Positions 16,831-24,878 of a stretch of 54,071 nucleotides of DNA are shown here, piece by piece. The DNA is from an uncultured Oscillospiraceae bacterium (GTDB lineage: Bacteria > Bacillota > Clostridia > Oscillospirales > Oscillospiraceae). The notes under the pieces are model-generated. The model searched no databases and was not told where the DNA came from. It worked only from the letters and a program-made list of their open reading frames with translations. The stretch's first letter is position 1; every line of letters begins with the position of its first letter. The position numbers were made by a program, and so were the translations under genes. The stretch lies in the NCBI GenBank assembly GCA_910585815.1, contig CAJUFJ010000021.1:1-54071 (forward strand), written 5' to 3'.

Positions 16831-16917
16831 CTCTGGACGGCCACACGACGACGACACGCCAGCCCGGCCGCCGGATACTTTGCATCCGAGAATACTGCAA
16901 AGAAAGGAAGATGAAAC

Positions 16918-19311
16918 ATGAAAAAGCGCAATGGAAAACTGCACAGGCGTTTACTGGCGCTGACGCTCGCCCTGTCTATGTGCGTCGGCATGGCTTGTAC
17001 CACCGCTTTTGCAACGGAGAGCACACCAGACACGTCCGATGTAACGGTCACTGAGGATCACACCCCTGATACGGCGCCGGAACCCGAGCCGGCGGAGACC
17101 CCCGAGCTGGAGAAGACACCTGAACCGGAGACCCCCAGCGCCCCTGCGGAGCCCGAGGGCGGCAACGAGAGCGATGAGGGCCAGGAGCCCAGCGCCCCCG
17201 TGAACCCCGACGGCGGCAACGAGGGCGATGAGGGCCAGGAGCCCAGCACCCCCGTGAACCCCGACGGCGGCAACGAGAGCGATGAGGGCCAGGAGCCCAG
17301 CGCCCCCGTGAACCCCGACGGCGGCAACGAGGGCGATGAGGGCCAGGAGCCCAGCGCCCCCATCGTGTCTGAGAAGCCCCCGGTAAAGGACGAGCAGACT
17401 AAACCCTCGTATAGCGCCACAGAGGATACAAAATGCGTTCAAATTGATGAGCACGGCAACCACAAGAGCGAGTATCAAGTAACCAAAGAGCCAACCTGTA
17501 CGGAAAAAGGTGCGGCTCGAGATTGGTGCTCGTACTGTAAGACAGTTTTCCACAACTATTCCCTTCCCGAGTTGGGACACCAATGGAGCAGTTGGGAGAA
17601 AGCCGACGGTAACCACACTCGTGAGTGTAGCAGGTGCGGTGAGACCGAGCACGAGGACCATAATCCCAAGACAACAGGAAAAGCGCCAACCTGTGAGGGC
17701 AAAGGCAACCTGGAGGAAAAGTGTACCGTATGCGGTGCTGTGCTGAATAACCCGTCCAATAAGCCCTTGGGTCACGATTGGGCCGAAGGAGAAGTAACCA
17801 AAGCGCCCACCAAGGACGCACCGGGTATCATGACTTACACTTGCAAACGTGACCCCAAGCACACTGAAACAAAAGAGATTCCCAAGTTGGAGAACGACTG
17901 CAAGCACGGTGCCGGAAACCACTTGGATGAAATCTCGTCGACTGAGGCAACCTGCACTACCGAGGGCCTCGAAATCTATATCTGCAACAGTTGCAATGCG
18001 GTTGTGGACAAAAAGCCGATTGCCCCCCTCGGCCACGACTTTAATGGCGCGGTTAAGCAGGACACTGACGAACAACACGAAATTCAGTGTACAAGATGCA
18101 ACGAAGTGACACATGAGGGCCACAAATGGGGTAAGTGGGAGGTTTCCACTCCGGGAACCCGGACTACCCCCGGTACTCTCATTCGTTACTGCTCCGTGTG
18201 CGGTGCAGAACAGAAGAAGCAGTGTGACCAGGTCGATTCCCTTGGCTGTCACAAGCCTGTGAAAACCGACAAAGCCCCCACTTGCATTGAGGATGGTTAT
18301 GTCATCTACGATTGCGATGATTGCGGGTATCGTGAGATCGAAGTTCTGCCTGCTACCGGCCACGTATGGGGCGACTGGAAGTCCGATGGCGCGAAAGGCC
18401 ACTACCAGGTTTGCGACAAATGCCAAAGCCACAGCAATACCGTAGACCATGATTTCGGTCCTTGGTATGATGTGGAAGACCAGAAGCCGACCTGTGCTGT
18501 GGAGGGTCGTCAGGTCCACGCGTGCAAGGATTGCGACTACAAAGAGGAGCGCGGCGTCGTCACTCTGGACCCCGTCTTTGGCGATTGGATGTCCGACGGT
18601 GAGCAGCATAAGCGCGTCTGCGAAAACTGCAACGGCGCCGTTGAGAAGCACACCGAGTACGCCGACCATGACTGGAACAATTGGTATCCCGTTAATGGCA
18701 GCGTGACCAACCATGTGCGTGAGTGTTCGGTCTGTCAGGTAAAGCCGACAGACGCACACCATTTCAACGCTTGGGTTGTCGACAGACCGGCTACCGTTAC
18801 GGAGGAAGGCTCGCAGCACCGTGATTGCGCGGACTGTGGCTTCACAGAGTATCAGACTCTTGCCATGCTGCCCGGCGGCGGCGGTAATCCCGGCGGCGGC
18901 GGTAATCCCGGCGGCGGTAATCCCGGTGGCGGTAATCCCGGCGGTGGCGGCACCGGCGGCGGAGGAGGAGGCACCGTAACCCCGCCTGTGGTAGACGTCC
19001 CCGACCCGGACGTGCCTCTGGTGGAAGTCCCGGACGTGGATGTGCCTCTGGTTGAGACCCCCGAGGAGGTAGAAATCCCGGACGTGGAAGTGCCTCTGGC
19101 GGAGCTCCCTGAGGAGGTAGAAATCCCGGATGTGGAAGTGCCTCTGGCGGAGCTCCCCAAGGAGGTGGACATCCCGGATGTGGAAGTTCCCCTGGCAAAC
19201 GTGCCCAAGACGGGCGATGCGTCCCTGCTGTGGTATATGACCGCGCTTCTGTCCGCGGCTGGCCTTCTGGCCCTGGCCGCCTTCGAGCGCCGTCAGCGCC
19301 GCGGGATGTAA
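16918..19311 (+). CDS. Wall-anchored Cys-rich repeat surface protein
   Basis: A 797-residue secreted protein. Residues 1-32 are a signal peptide (KKR start, hydrophobic core, cut near AFA). Residues about 75-150 are acidic 18-residue repeats (GGNESDEGQEPSAPVNPD type). Residues about 170-640 hold many CxxC pairs with LGHxW/HxW spacers, like a string of small zinc-ribbon or disulfide modules. A Gly/Pro/Asn linker (about 650-680) and PDVEVPLAELPEEVEI-type repeats (about 695-765) follow. The C-terminus is a sorting signal: VPKTGD, hydrophobic span, RRQRR. AAGGAAG precedes the ATG. It is the first gene after the tandem riboswitches and is followed by a sortase, so it is probably a cyclic-di-GMP-controlled adhesin. 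Ligand unknown. Confidence 0.85.
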   Translation: MKKRNGKLHRRLLALTLALSMCVGMACTTAFATESTPDTSDVTVTEDHTPDTAPEPEPAETPELEKTPEPETPSAPAEPEGGNESDEGQEPSAPVNPDGGNEGDEGQEPSTPVNPDGGNESDEGQEPSAPVNPDGGNEGDEGQEPSAPIVSEKPPVKDEQTKPSYSATEDTKCVQIDEHGNHKSEYQVTKEPTCTEKGAARDWCSYCKTVFHNYSLPELGHQWSSWEKADGNHTRECSRCGETEHEDHNPKTTGKAPTCEGKGNLEEKCTVCGAVLNNPSNKPLGHDWAEGEVTKAPTKDAPGIMTYTCKRDPKHTETKEIPKLENDCKHGAGNHLDEISSTEATCTTEGLEIYICNSCNAVVDKKPIAPLGHDFNGAVKQDTDEQHEIQCTRCNEVTHEGHKWGKWEVSTPGTRTTPGTLIRYCSVCGAEQKKQCDQVDSLGCHKPVKTDKAPTCIEDGYVIYDCDDCGYREIEVLPATGHVWGDWKSDGAKGHYQVCDKCQSHSNTVDHDFGPWYDVEDQKPTCAVEGRQVHACKDCDYKEERGVVTLDPVFGDWMSDGEQHKRVCENCNGAVEKHTEYADHDWNNWYPVNGSVTNHVRECSVCQVKPTDAHHFNAWVVDRPATVTEEGSQHRDCADCGFTEYQTLAMLPGGGGNPGGGGNPGGGNPGGGNPGGGGTGGGGGGTVTPPVVDVPDPDVPLVEVPDVDVPLVETPEEVEIPDVEVPLAELPEEVEIPDVEVPLAELPKEVDIPDVEVPLANVPKTGDASLLWYMTALLSAAGLLALAAFERRQRRGM
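17150..17365 (+). repeat. Tandem 54-bp coding repeats inside the surface protein
   Basis: About four 54-bp units code GGNE-S/G-DEGQEPSAPVNPD. Alternate units differ at the same residue (Ser or Gly), so pairs form a 108-bp higher-order unit, a sign of recent unequal duplication. Copy number may vary between strains. Confidence 0.8.
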
Positions 19312-19332
19312 CACACCTTAAACCGACGGAAG

Positions 19333-19361
19333 CCGGGGCCCGGACCGCGGGCCCCGGTTTC
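19333..19361 (+). terminator. GC-rich hairpin between surface protein and sortase genes (partial terminator)
   Basis: A perfect 10-bp stem (19333-19342 with 19348-19357) is followed by TTT and then Cs. With such a short T-run it is likely leaky, giving more transcript of the surface protein than of the downstream sortase and pilus genes. It could also shield the 3' end of the adhesin mRNA. Confidence 0.6.
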
Positions 19362-19365
19362 CCCC

Positions 19366-20166
19366 ATGATTGCGGATATGATGAAACGAATGGTAACGCG
19401 GTGTCTCTGGCTGGTGCTGGCGGTGAGCGTGGCCGCCGTGCTCTACCACATGTATGACAACAGGCGCGCCGCGGCGTCCAACGCAAAGGCGGCAATGCTG
19501 GCCGGCCTGGAACACAAGGACGCCCCAAGCGTCCCCGCCCCCCTGCCCGAGGAGGCGTCCGCCCCGGCGGACACCGGCCCGGCGGAGGCGTTAGCGGACA
19601 TCGACCTGGCGGCCCTCCAGGCCGTCAACGGGGACGTCATCGGCTGGCTGGAGATTCCTGACACCCAGGTGTCCTACCCCCTGGTGCAGGGGCAGGACAA
19701 CCAGTTTTACCTCTCCCACAGCTGGGAGAAGAAGCCCAGCGGCGCGGGGGCGGTTTTTCTTGAGGAGACCAACAGCCGGGACCTGACCGGCTTCCACCTC
19801 ATTGTCTACGCCCACCGCATGAACAAGGACCTTATGTTCCACTCCCTGAAGTATTACAGCGACCCGGCCTATTTTCAGGCACATCCCAGCATCTATCTGG
19901 CCGACGGGACCGCCGTCCGGCGCTATGACATCTTCGCCGCCCACGAGGCCGGCGTGACAAGCCTGGTCTACCGCCTGGACCTGGAGGAGCACAGACAGGA
20001 GCTGATTGACTTCTGCCTGGACAACTCGGTGCTGGACACCGGCGTGGTCCCAAAGCCAGAGGAGCAGCTGCTGACCCTGTCCACCTGCACCGGATTCGGC
20101 CACGCGGCCCGCTGGGTGGTCCAGGGTGTGCTGCGGGAGCGGTATGAGATACCCTCCGGGCACTGA
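19366..20166 (+). CDS. Class B sortase
   Basis: A 266-residue sortase with an N-terminal membrane anchor (residues about 10-27), a linker rich in Pro/Ala, and the catalytic domain from about 80. The triad is visible: His150 (LIVYAHRMN), Cys241 (LTLSTCTG) and Arg249 (HAARWVV). TLSTC with a helix between strands is the class B pattern. It should cut the VPKTGD signal of the upstream protein and join it to the wall, or build a pilus-like polymer. The start is uncertain: ATGs at 19366, 19378 and 19381 all lack a strong ribosome site, so it may be made by coupling or weakly. Confidence 0.85.
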   Translation: MIADMMKRMVTRCLWLVLAVSVAAVLYHMYDNRRAAASNAKAAMLAGLEHKDAPSVPAPLPEEASAPADTGPAEALADIDLAALQAVNGDVIGWLEIPDTQVSYPLVQGQDNQFYLSHSWEKKPSGAGAVFLEETNSRDLTGFHLIVYAHRMNKDLMFHSLKYYSDPAYFQAHPSIYLADGTAVRRYDIFAAHEAGVTSLVYRLDLEEHRQELIDFCLDNSVLDTGVVPKPEEQLLTLSTCTGFGHAARWVVQGVLRERYEIPSGH

Positions 20167-20187
20167 CCAGGAAGAAAGGAGAATCCC

Positions 20188-21168
20188 ATGATGAAAAAAA
20201 CGAAAATAACCGCGCTGCTTCTGGCGCTGAGCCTTTTGGCGGGCTGCGGCAGCGCCGCCCAGCCGGCGCCCGCCGAGGACGCGGCTTATATAGACCAGAC
20301 CGAAGTGAGCCAGGCGGAGATCGGGGCGGAGGTGGCCGCCCTGTCCTTCTCGCCCGCCGCCATCCACAACCTGCTCCTGCCCGAGGCCTCCGGCAAACAG
20401 ACGGAGAAGAACGGGAAGGCGGTTATCGACTACTCCAACATCGCGGACGGCTATGTGATGGCCCAGTTCACCGCCAAGACGGAGAAGCGGCTGATGGCCC
20501 AGGTGGCGGGCCCCACCACCACCTACACCTATAACCTGCCCGCCGGGGAGTGGGCCACCTTCCCCCTGTCGGACGGGAACGGGAGCTACACGGTAACAGT
20601 GCTGGAGAACGCCTCCGGCACCAAGTACGCCGTGGTGCTCTCCGCCTCGTTCCAGGTGAAGCTGAAGGACGAGTTTGCCCCCTTCCTGCGTCCCAACCAG
20701 TATGTGGACTACTCCTCCGCCTCCAAGACGGTGGACAAGGCTGCGGAGCTGACCAAGGGGGTGACAGACCCGCTGGCGAAGGTGGAGAAAATCTACGACT
20801 TTGTGGTGAAGAATCTGACCTACGACACAGCCAAGGCCCAGTCGGTAAAGAGCGGGTACCTGCCCGTCCTGGACGACGTGCTGACGACGAAGAAGGGCAT
20901 CTGCTTCGACTACGCCTCTCTGATGGCGGGGATGTTGCGCAGCCAGGGCGTGCCCTGCAAGCTGGTGGTGGGATACGCCGGCAAGGCGTACCACGCTTGG
21001 ATCAATGTGTGGACGGAGGAGACCGGGTGGATTGACGGTGTAATCTACTTCGACGGCTCGGTGTGGCAGCGTATGGACCCGACCTTTGCCTCGTCGGGCA
21101 AGGGGAACGAGGCCATTCTGAAGTATATCGGCGACGGGAGCAACTACACCGTGTGCTATCTGTATTGA
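20188..21168 (+). CDS. Lipoprotein with transglutaminase-like domain
   Basis: A 326-residue protein with a lipoprotein signal (LSLLAGC, lipidated Cys20) behind AAGAAAGGAG. The C-terminal transglutaminase core shows the triad Cys239 (KGICFDYA), His269 (AYHAWINV) and Asp297 (RMDPTF), with the W-x-D context of the family. Residues about 40-160 form an unassigned beta-rich domain. It should face the outside, attached to the membrane, and may act as a peptidase or cross-linker on wall or surface proteins. Its place between a sortase and pilus genes suggests a role in adhesin maturation; this is inference. Confidence 0.83.
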   Translation: MMKKTKITALLLALSLLAGCGSAAQPAPAEDAAYIDQTEVSQAEIGAEVAALSFSPAAIHNLLLPEASGKQTEKNGKAVIDYSNIADGYVMAQFTAKTEKRLMAQVAGPTTTYTYNLPAGEWATFPLSDGNGSYTVTVLENASGTKYAVVLSASFQVKLKDEFAPFLRPNQYVDYSSASKTVDKAAELTKGVTDPLAKVEKIYDFVVKNLTYDTAKAQSVKSGYLPVLDDVLTTKKGICFDYASLMAGMLRSQGVPCKLVVGYAGKAYHAWINVWTEETGWIDGVIYFDGSVWQRMDPTFASSGKGNEAILKYIGDGSNYTVCYLY

Positions 21169-21170
21169 GT

Positions 21171-22196
21171 ATGAGAAAAAGAGTGACAAATGAGGAAATA
21201 TCGGCGCTGTGCCTGGAGCTGTCCCTGCTGCTCCACGCCGGCGTGAGCCTGGGCGACGCGCTCACCCTGCTGTCGGAGGAGGAGGAGAACCCCCTGCTGT
21301 CCGGCCTGGCGGAGCGCGTGGATATGGGCGCCCCCCTGTCCGAGGCCCTGCGGGAGAGCGGCGCCTTTCCCGCCTATGTGAGCGGCCTGGTGGAGACGGG
21401 GGAGCGCACAGGGCGTACAGAGCAGGCGCTGGGCGCGCTGTCCCGGTACTACGAGGAGCGGACGCGCATGGGCCGGCGCGTGCGCAGCGCGCTGCTGTAC
21501 CCCGCGGTGCTGCTGGGCCTGATGCTGGTGGTCATCGGGGTGCTTCTGGTCAAGGTGCTGCCCATCTTTGATGAGGTATACGCCTCCCTGGGCAGCGGCC
21601 TGAGCGGGGCGGCGGGCGGCCTGCTGGCCCTGGGCCGCTGGCTGGAGGGCGCCATGCCCCTGCTGTGGGCTGTGCTGGCGGTTTTGGCCGCCCTGGCCGC
21701 CCTGTGCGCAGTGTGGGAACCGGCCCGGTCGGGACTGCCCGGCCTGTGGCGCAGGCTGTCCGGGGACCGCGGGGTGACCCGGAAGCTGGACGACGCCCGG
21801 CTGGCCCAGGCGCTGGCCATGGGCATGGCGGGCGGCCTGCCCCTGGAGGAGGCGCTGGAGCTGGCGGCCGGCCTGCTGGAGAGCGGGTCGGAGGCCCGCT
21901 GCCGGGACTGTCAGAGCCGGCTGGCCCAGGGCGAGAGCCTGGGGGCCGCCCTGGGCCAGAGCGGCGTGCTGCCCGCCCGGAGCTGCCGGCTGCTGGAGCT
22001 GGGCCAGCGGGGCGGCGCAGGCGACGCGGCCATGGAGCGGATCGCCCAGGACCTGATGGAGGAGGGCGAGCGGGCGCTGGAGGCGCTGGTGGGCCGCGTG
22101 GAGCCGGCGCTGGTGCTGGTGTGCTCCCTGCTGGTGGGCCTGATTCTGCTGTCCGTCATGCTGCCGCTGATGAACATTATGGCGGCCATCGGGTGA
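21171..22196 (+). CDS. Type IV pilus / type II secretion inner-membrane platform protein (PilC/GspF-like)
   Basis: A 341-residue T2SSF-family protein. The start is the ATG at 21171, two bases after the transglutaminase stop; the frame is open further upstream inside that gene. Two F-domain repeats (about 10-120 and 210-320) flank membrane spans at about 115-140, 160-185 and 310-335. Motifs such as LSLLLHAGVSLGDALTLL and FPAYVSGLVETGERTGRTEQ are typical of PilC. It would couple the cytoplasmic ATPase (PilT at 23817) to assembly or retraction of a pilus-like fibre. GC content is clearly high in this block. Confidence 0.88.
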   Translation: MRKRVTNEEISALCLELSLLLHAGVSLGDALTLLSEEEENPLLSGLAERVDMGAPLSEALRESGAFPAYVSGLVETGERTGRTEQALGALSRYYEERTRMGRRVRSALLYPAVLLGLMLVVIGVLLVKVLPIFDEVYASLGSGLSGAAGGLLALGRWLEGAMPLLWAVLAVLAALAALCAVWEPARSGLPGLWRRLSGDRGVTRKLDDARLAQALAMGMAGGLPLEEALELAAGLLESGSEARCRDCQSRLAQGESLGAALGQSGVLPARSCRLLELGQRGGAGDAAMERIAQDLMEEGERALEALVGRVEPALVLVCSLLVGLILLSVMLPLMNIMAAIG

Positions 22197-22206
22197 GGAG
22201 TGTTCT

Positions 22207-22527
22207 ATGAAAAGAAAACGAGGGGTCCTTTCCGCCCTGACCGGGCTGCTGTTCCCGGTGGCCGCCCTGGCCGCCCTGCTGTGCTTCGCCACGGCCCTGG
22301 AGGAGCTGAGCGAGGGGCGGAGCGAGGAGGCCCGGCGGCAGCTGGAGGAGGCGCTGCGCCGGGGCTGCGTGGCCTGCTATGCGGTGGAGGGGAGCTATCC
22401 CTCCAGCCTGGAGCAGCTGGAGGACCGCTATGGGCTTCAGATCGATAAGGAGCGCTTTACGGTGCGCTACCGGGCGCTGGCGGAGAACCTGATGCCGGAG
22501 ATCACGGTACTGGAGAACGAGCCATGA
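22207..22527 (+). CDS. Small pilin-like membrane-anchored protein
   Basis: A 106-residue protein: basic start (MKRKR), one hydrophobic helix (about 8-30), an amphipathic Glu/Arg-rich stretch, and a short extracytoplasmic part with GSYPSSLEQLEDRYGL, a pattern common after the helix in pilins and pseudopilins. It lacks the Gly|Phe-xxx-Glu prepilin cleavage site, so it is atypical. It overlaps the next gene by 4 bp (ATGA), so translation is coupled. Confidence 0.65.
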   Translation: MKRKRGVLSALTGLLFPVAALAALLCFATALEELSEGRSEEARRQLEEALRRGCVACYAVEGSYPSSLEQLEDRYGLQIDKERFTVRYRALAENLMPEITVLENEP

Positions 22528-22991
22528 GGAAGGGAAGACAACATATAAGCGCACTGGCGGCGCTGGTGCTGTTCGGGCTCTTTGCCGGTTGCGTGCTGGC
22601 CGTGCTGCTCACCGGCGCGGGGGCCTACCGGCGTCTGACCGGCCGGGACCGGGCGTCCTGTGAGAGCCGGACCCGCATGCAATATGTGGCGGCCCGGGTG
22701 CGCCAGGCAGACGGGGTAACGGTGGAGGAATTTGCCAAGCTCCCCGCCCTGCGTCTGGCGGAGTCGGGGGGATATGTGACGTGGGTGTACTGCTGGGACG
22801 GCTGGCTGACCGAGCTGTACACCACGGCGGAGTCGGAGCTGGGGCCGGAGGCCGGGGCCCGGCTGACGCCGGCCGCGGAGCTGTCCCTGAGGCTGGAGGA
22901 GGGACTGCTGGAGGTGGACGTCACCGGTCCGGAGGGGACACAGGAGCGGCTGTATCTCAGCCTCCGCAGCCAGGGGGAGGGGACGCCATGA
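22524..22991 (+). CDS. DUF4860-like membrane-anchored pilus-cluster protein
   Basis: A 155-residue protein with one N-terminal membrane helix (about 8-34) and an extracytoplasmic domain containing YVTWVYCWDGWLTELYT, which I associate with DUF4860 proteins found in Bacillota pilus gene sets. No enzyme motif. It overlaps both neighbours by 4 bp, so the four small genes are one translational unit. Probably a minor pilin-like subunit. Confidence 0.65.
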   Translation: MRKGRQHISALAALVLFGLFAGCVLAVLLTGAGAYRRLTGRDRASCESRTRMQYVAARVRQADGVTVEEFAKLPALRLAESGGYVTWVYCWDGWLTELYTTAESELGPEAGARLTPAAELSLRLEEGLLEVDVTGPEGTQERLYLSLRSQGEGTP

Positions 22992-23413
22992 GGAACAAAG
23001 CGCCCCTGGCCCTGATGGAGCAGATGGTGATGCTGCTGGTGTTCGCCCTGGCGGCGGCCCTGTGTCTGCAGGCCTTTGTGCAGTCTGACCGGCTGTCCAG
23101 GGAGAGCGCGGCCCGGGACCGGGCGATTACCCTGTGCCAGAACGCGGCGGAGCTGGTCCGCCACGGGGGAGGCGACCTGGAGGCGGCGGCGGAGAAGCTG
23201 GGCGGCACCTGCACCGGGGAGGAGCTCTGCGCCGGCTATGACAAGGACTGGACGGTCTCCGATGTTCAGAGCTGCACCTACCGCCTGACGGTCCGGCCGG
23301 TGGACAGCGGGGTGGAGGGCCTGGGCAGGGCCCGCATCTCGGTGGTGGAGGAGGCAAGTGAGAACAGGCTGTTTGAACTGGAGACGGCCTGGCAGGAGGA
23401 TATCAATGGATAA
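22988..23413 (+). CDS. Small pilin-like membrane-anchored protein
   Basis: A 141-residue protein starting at ATG 22988 within the ATGA overlap with the previous stop. One membrane helix at about 12-32 (MVMLLVFALAAALCLQAFVQ) is followed by an extracytoplasmic domain with three or four Cys. It resembles minor pseudopilins in layout, but no canonical prepilin cleavage site is present. Function inferred only from context. Confidence 0.6.
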   Translation: MRNKAPLALMEQMVMLLVFALAAALCLQAFVQSDRLSRESAARDRAITLCQNAAELVRHGGGDLEAAAEKLGGTCTGEELCAGYDKDWTVSDVQSCTYRLTVRPVDSGVEGLGRARISVVEEASENRLFELETAWQEDING

Positions 23414-23804
23414 GGGAAAAGGGTTTTCTCCCCCGGCAATCGGGGGAGCGTCTCTGCTGGCGGTGTTCGCCGTGCTGTGCCTGACGGTGTTTGCCCTGCT
23501 CAGCCTGACCACGGTGGAGGCGGACCGGCGGCTGGCGGAGGCCGCCGCACAGGCCGTTACGGACTACTACGCCGCCGACTGTCAGGCCCAGGAGGTCCTG
23601 GCCCGGCTGCGGGCCGGGGAAGTGCCCGAGGGTGTGGAGGAAAAGGGGGTGGCCTGGGCCTATCAATGTCCCATCTCCTCCGCCCAGGAGCTGGCGGTGG
23701 AGGTCCGAAGGACGGACTGGGCCATTCTGCGCTGGCAGGTGGTCCCCGCAGGGGACTGGGAGACGGACGACAGGCTGGAAGTCTGGGACGGCACCCTGTT
23801 TTGA
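23406..23804 (+). CDS. Small pilin-like membrane-anchored protein
   Basis: A 132-residue protein beginning at ATG 23406, overlapping the previous gene by 8 bp, with GGAGG upstream. The N-terminus GKGFSPPAIGGASLLAVFAV recalls a prepilin (Gly-Phe then hydrophobic helix) but Pro replaces the usual residues and the Glu at +5 is missing. The outer part is short and acidic. Likely a minor pilin-like subunit of the same machine. Confidence 0.6.
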   Translation: MDKGKGFSPPAIGGASLLAVFAVLCLTVFALLSLTTVEADRRLAEAAAQAVTDYYAADCQAQEVLARLRAGEVPEGVEEKGVAWAYQCPISSAQELAVEVRRTDWAILRWQVVPAGDWETDDRLEVWDGTLF

Positions 23805-23816
23805 GAGGAGACCTTT

Positions 23817-24878
23817 ATGGAATTGCTGGACTATTTGAGGCGCGCGGTAAAGGACCAGGCGTCTGACCTGTTCCTGGTGGCGGGCGGGCCGGTGTGTGAG
23901 AAGCTGGATAACCGGCTGGTCCCGGTGAGCGAGGGGCGGGTGTTCCCCCGGGAGACGGAGGAGCTGATTATGGAGCTGTACGCCCTGGCAGGGCGGGAGC
24001 CGGCCCCCTATCTTCAGAGGGGGGACGACGACTTTTCCCTGTCCGTGCCCGAGCTGGCCCGGTTCCGGGTCAACGCATACCGGCAGAGAGGGTCTCTGGC
24101 GGCGGTGGTGCGGATTGTGTCCTTTGAGATACCCGACTGGCGGGCCTGCGGCATCCCGGAGCAGGTGATGGCGCTGTCGGATATGCTCCACGGGATGGTG
24201 CTGGTGACGGGGACGGCCGGCAGCGGCAAATCCACCACCCAGGCCTGCGTCATCGACCAGATCAACCGGAACCGGGAGTGCCACATCATCACCCTGGAGG
24301 ACCCTATCGAGTACCTGCACAGGGACGTGAGGAGCATTGTGAGCCAGCGGGAGATTGCCATCGACACGGAGAACTACCTCAGCGCCCTGCGGGCATGCCT
24401 GCGGCAGGCCCCGGATGTGATACTGCTGGGTGAAATGCGGGACGCCGAGACCATCCACACCGCCATGACAGCGGCGGAGACGGGACATCTGCTCATCGCC
24501 ACGCTGCACACCAGGGGGGCGGTGAATACCATAGACCGGATCATCGACTCGTTCCCGGCGGGCCAGCAGGAGCAGATCCGGGCGCAGCTGAGCATGGTGC
24601 TGGACACGGTGGTGTCCCAGCAGCTGCTGCCGGGTAAGGATGAAAAGCTGGTGCCCGCCTTTGAGATTATGCGGATGAACAGCGCCATCCGGGGACTGAT
24701 CCGGGACAATAAGACCCACCAGATCAACAACGCCATCGCCGCAGGGGCCAGGGAGGGGATGATGACGATGGATCAGTCCATCCTCGCCCTGTACAGGGAG
24801 GGGAAGATCTCCGCTGAGACTGCGGTGAGCTTCGCCTCTAATGCCGACCAGATGAAACGTTGGATGACTTCAGGCTGA
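23817..24878 (+). CDS. pilT: PilT-type twitching/retraction ATPase
   Basis: A 353-residue PilT-family ATPase, full length. The Walker A motif GTAGSGKST is at 132-140, the Asp box region LEDPIEYLHRD at 160-170, Walker B VILLGEMRD at 201-209 and the His box ATLHT near 228-232. The C-terminal AIRGLIRDNKTHQI corresponds to the AIRNLIRE retraction motif, which points to PilT rather than PilB. It is the last gene of the riboswitch operon and the only secretion ATPase seen in the window. Pilus retraction is the expected role, but assembly by this ATPase cannot be ruled out. Confidence 0.92.
   Translation: MELLDYLRRAVKDQASDLFLVAGGPVCEKLDNRLVPVSEGRVFPRETEELIMELYALAGREPAPYLQRGDDDFSLSVPELARFRVNAYRQRGSLAAVVRIVSFEIPDWRACGIPEQVMALSDMLHGMVLVTGTAGSGKSTTQACVIDQINRNRECHIITLEDPIEYLHRDVRSIVSQREIAIDTENYLSALRACLRQAPDVILLGEMRDAETIHTAMTAAETGHLLIATLHTRGAVNTIDRIIDSFPAGQQEQIRAQLSMVLDTVVSQQLLPGKDEKLVPAFEIMRMNSAIRGLIRDNKTHQINNAIAAGAREGMMTMDQSILALYREGKISAETAVSFASNADQMKRWMTSG

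Noticed and set aside
16951..19314. Very long open frame antisense to the surface protein gene
   Set aside because: It is a shadow caused by repeats and biased codon use; the sense frame has signal peptide, sorting signal and ribosome site, the antisense frame has none.
19591..21189. Long antisense open frame over the sortase and transglutaminase genes
   Set aside because: GC-rich shadow frame; the composition is low-complexity and no motif is present.
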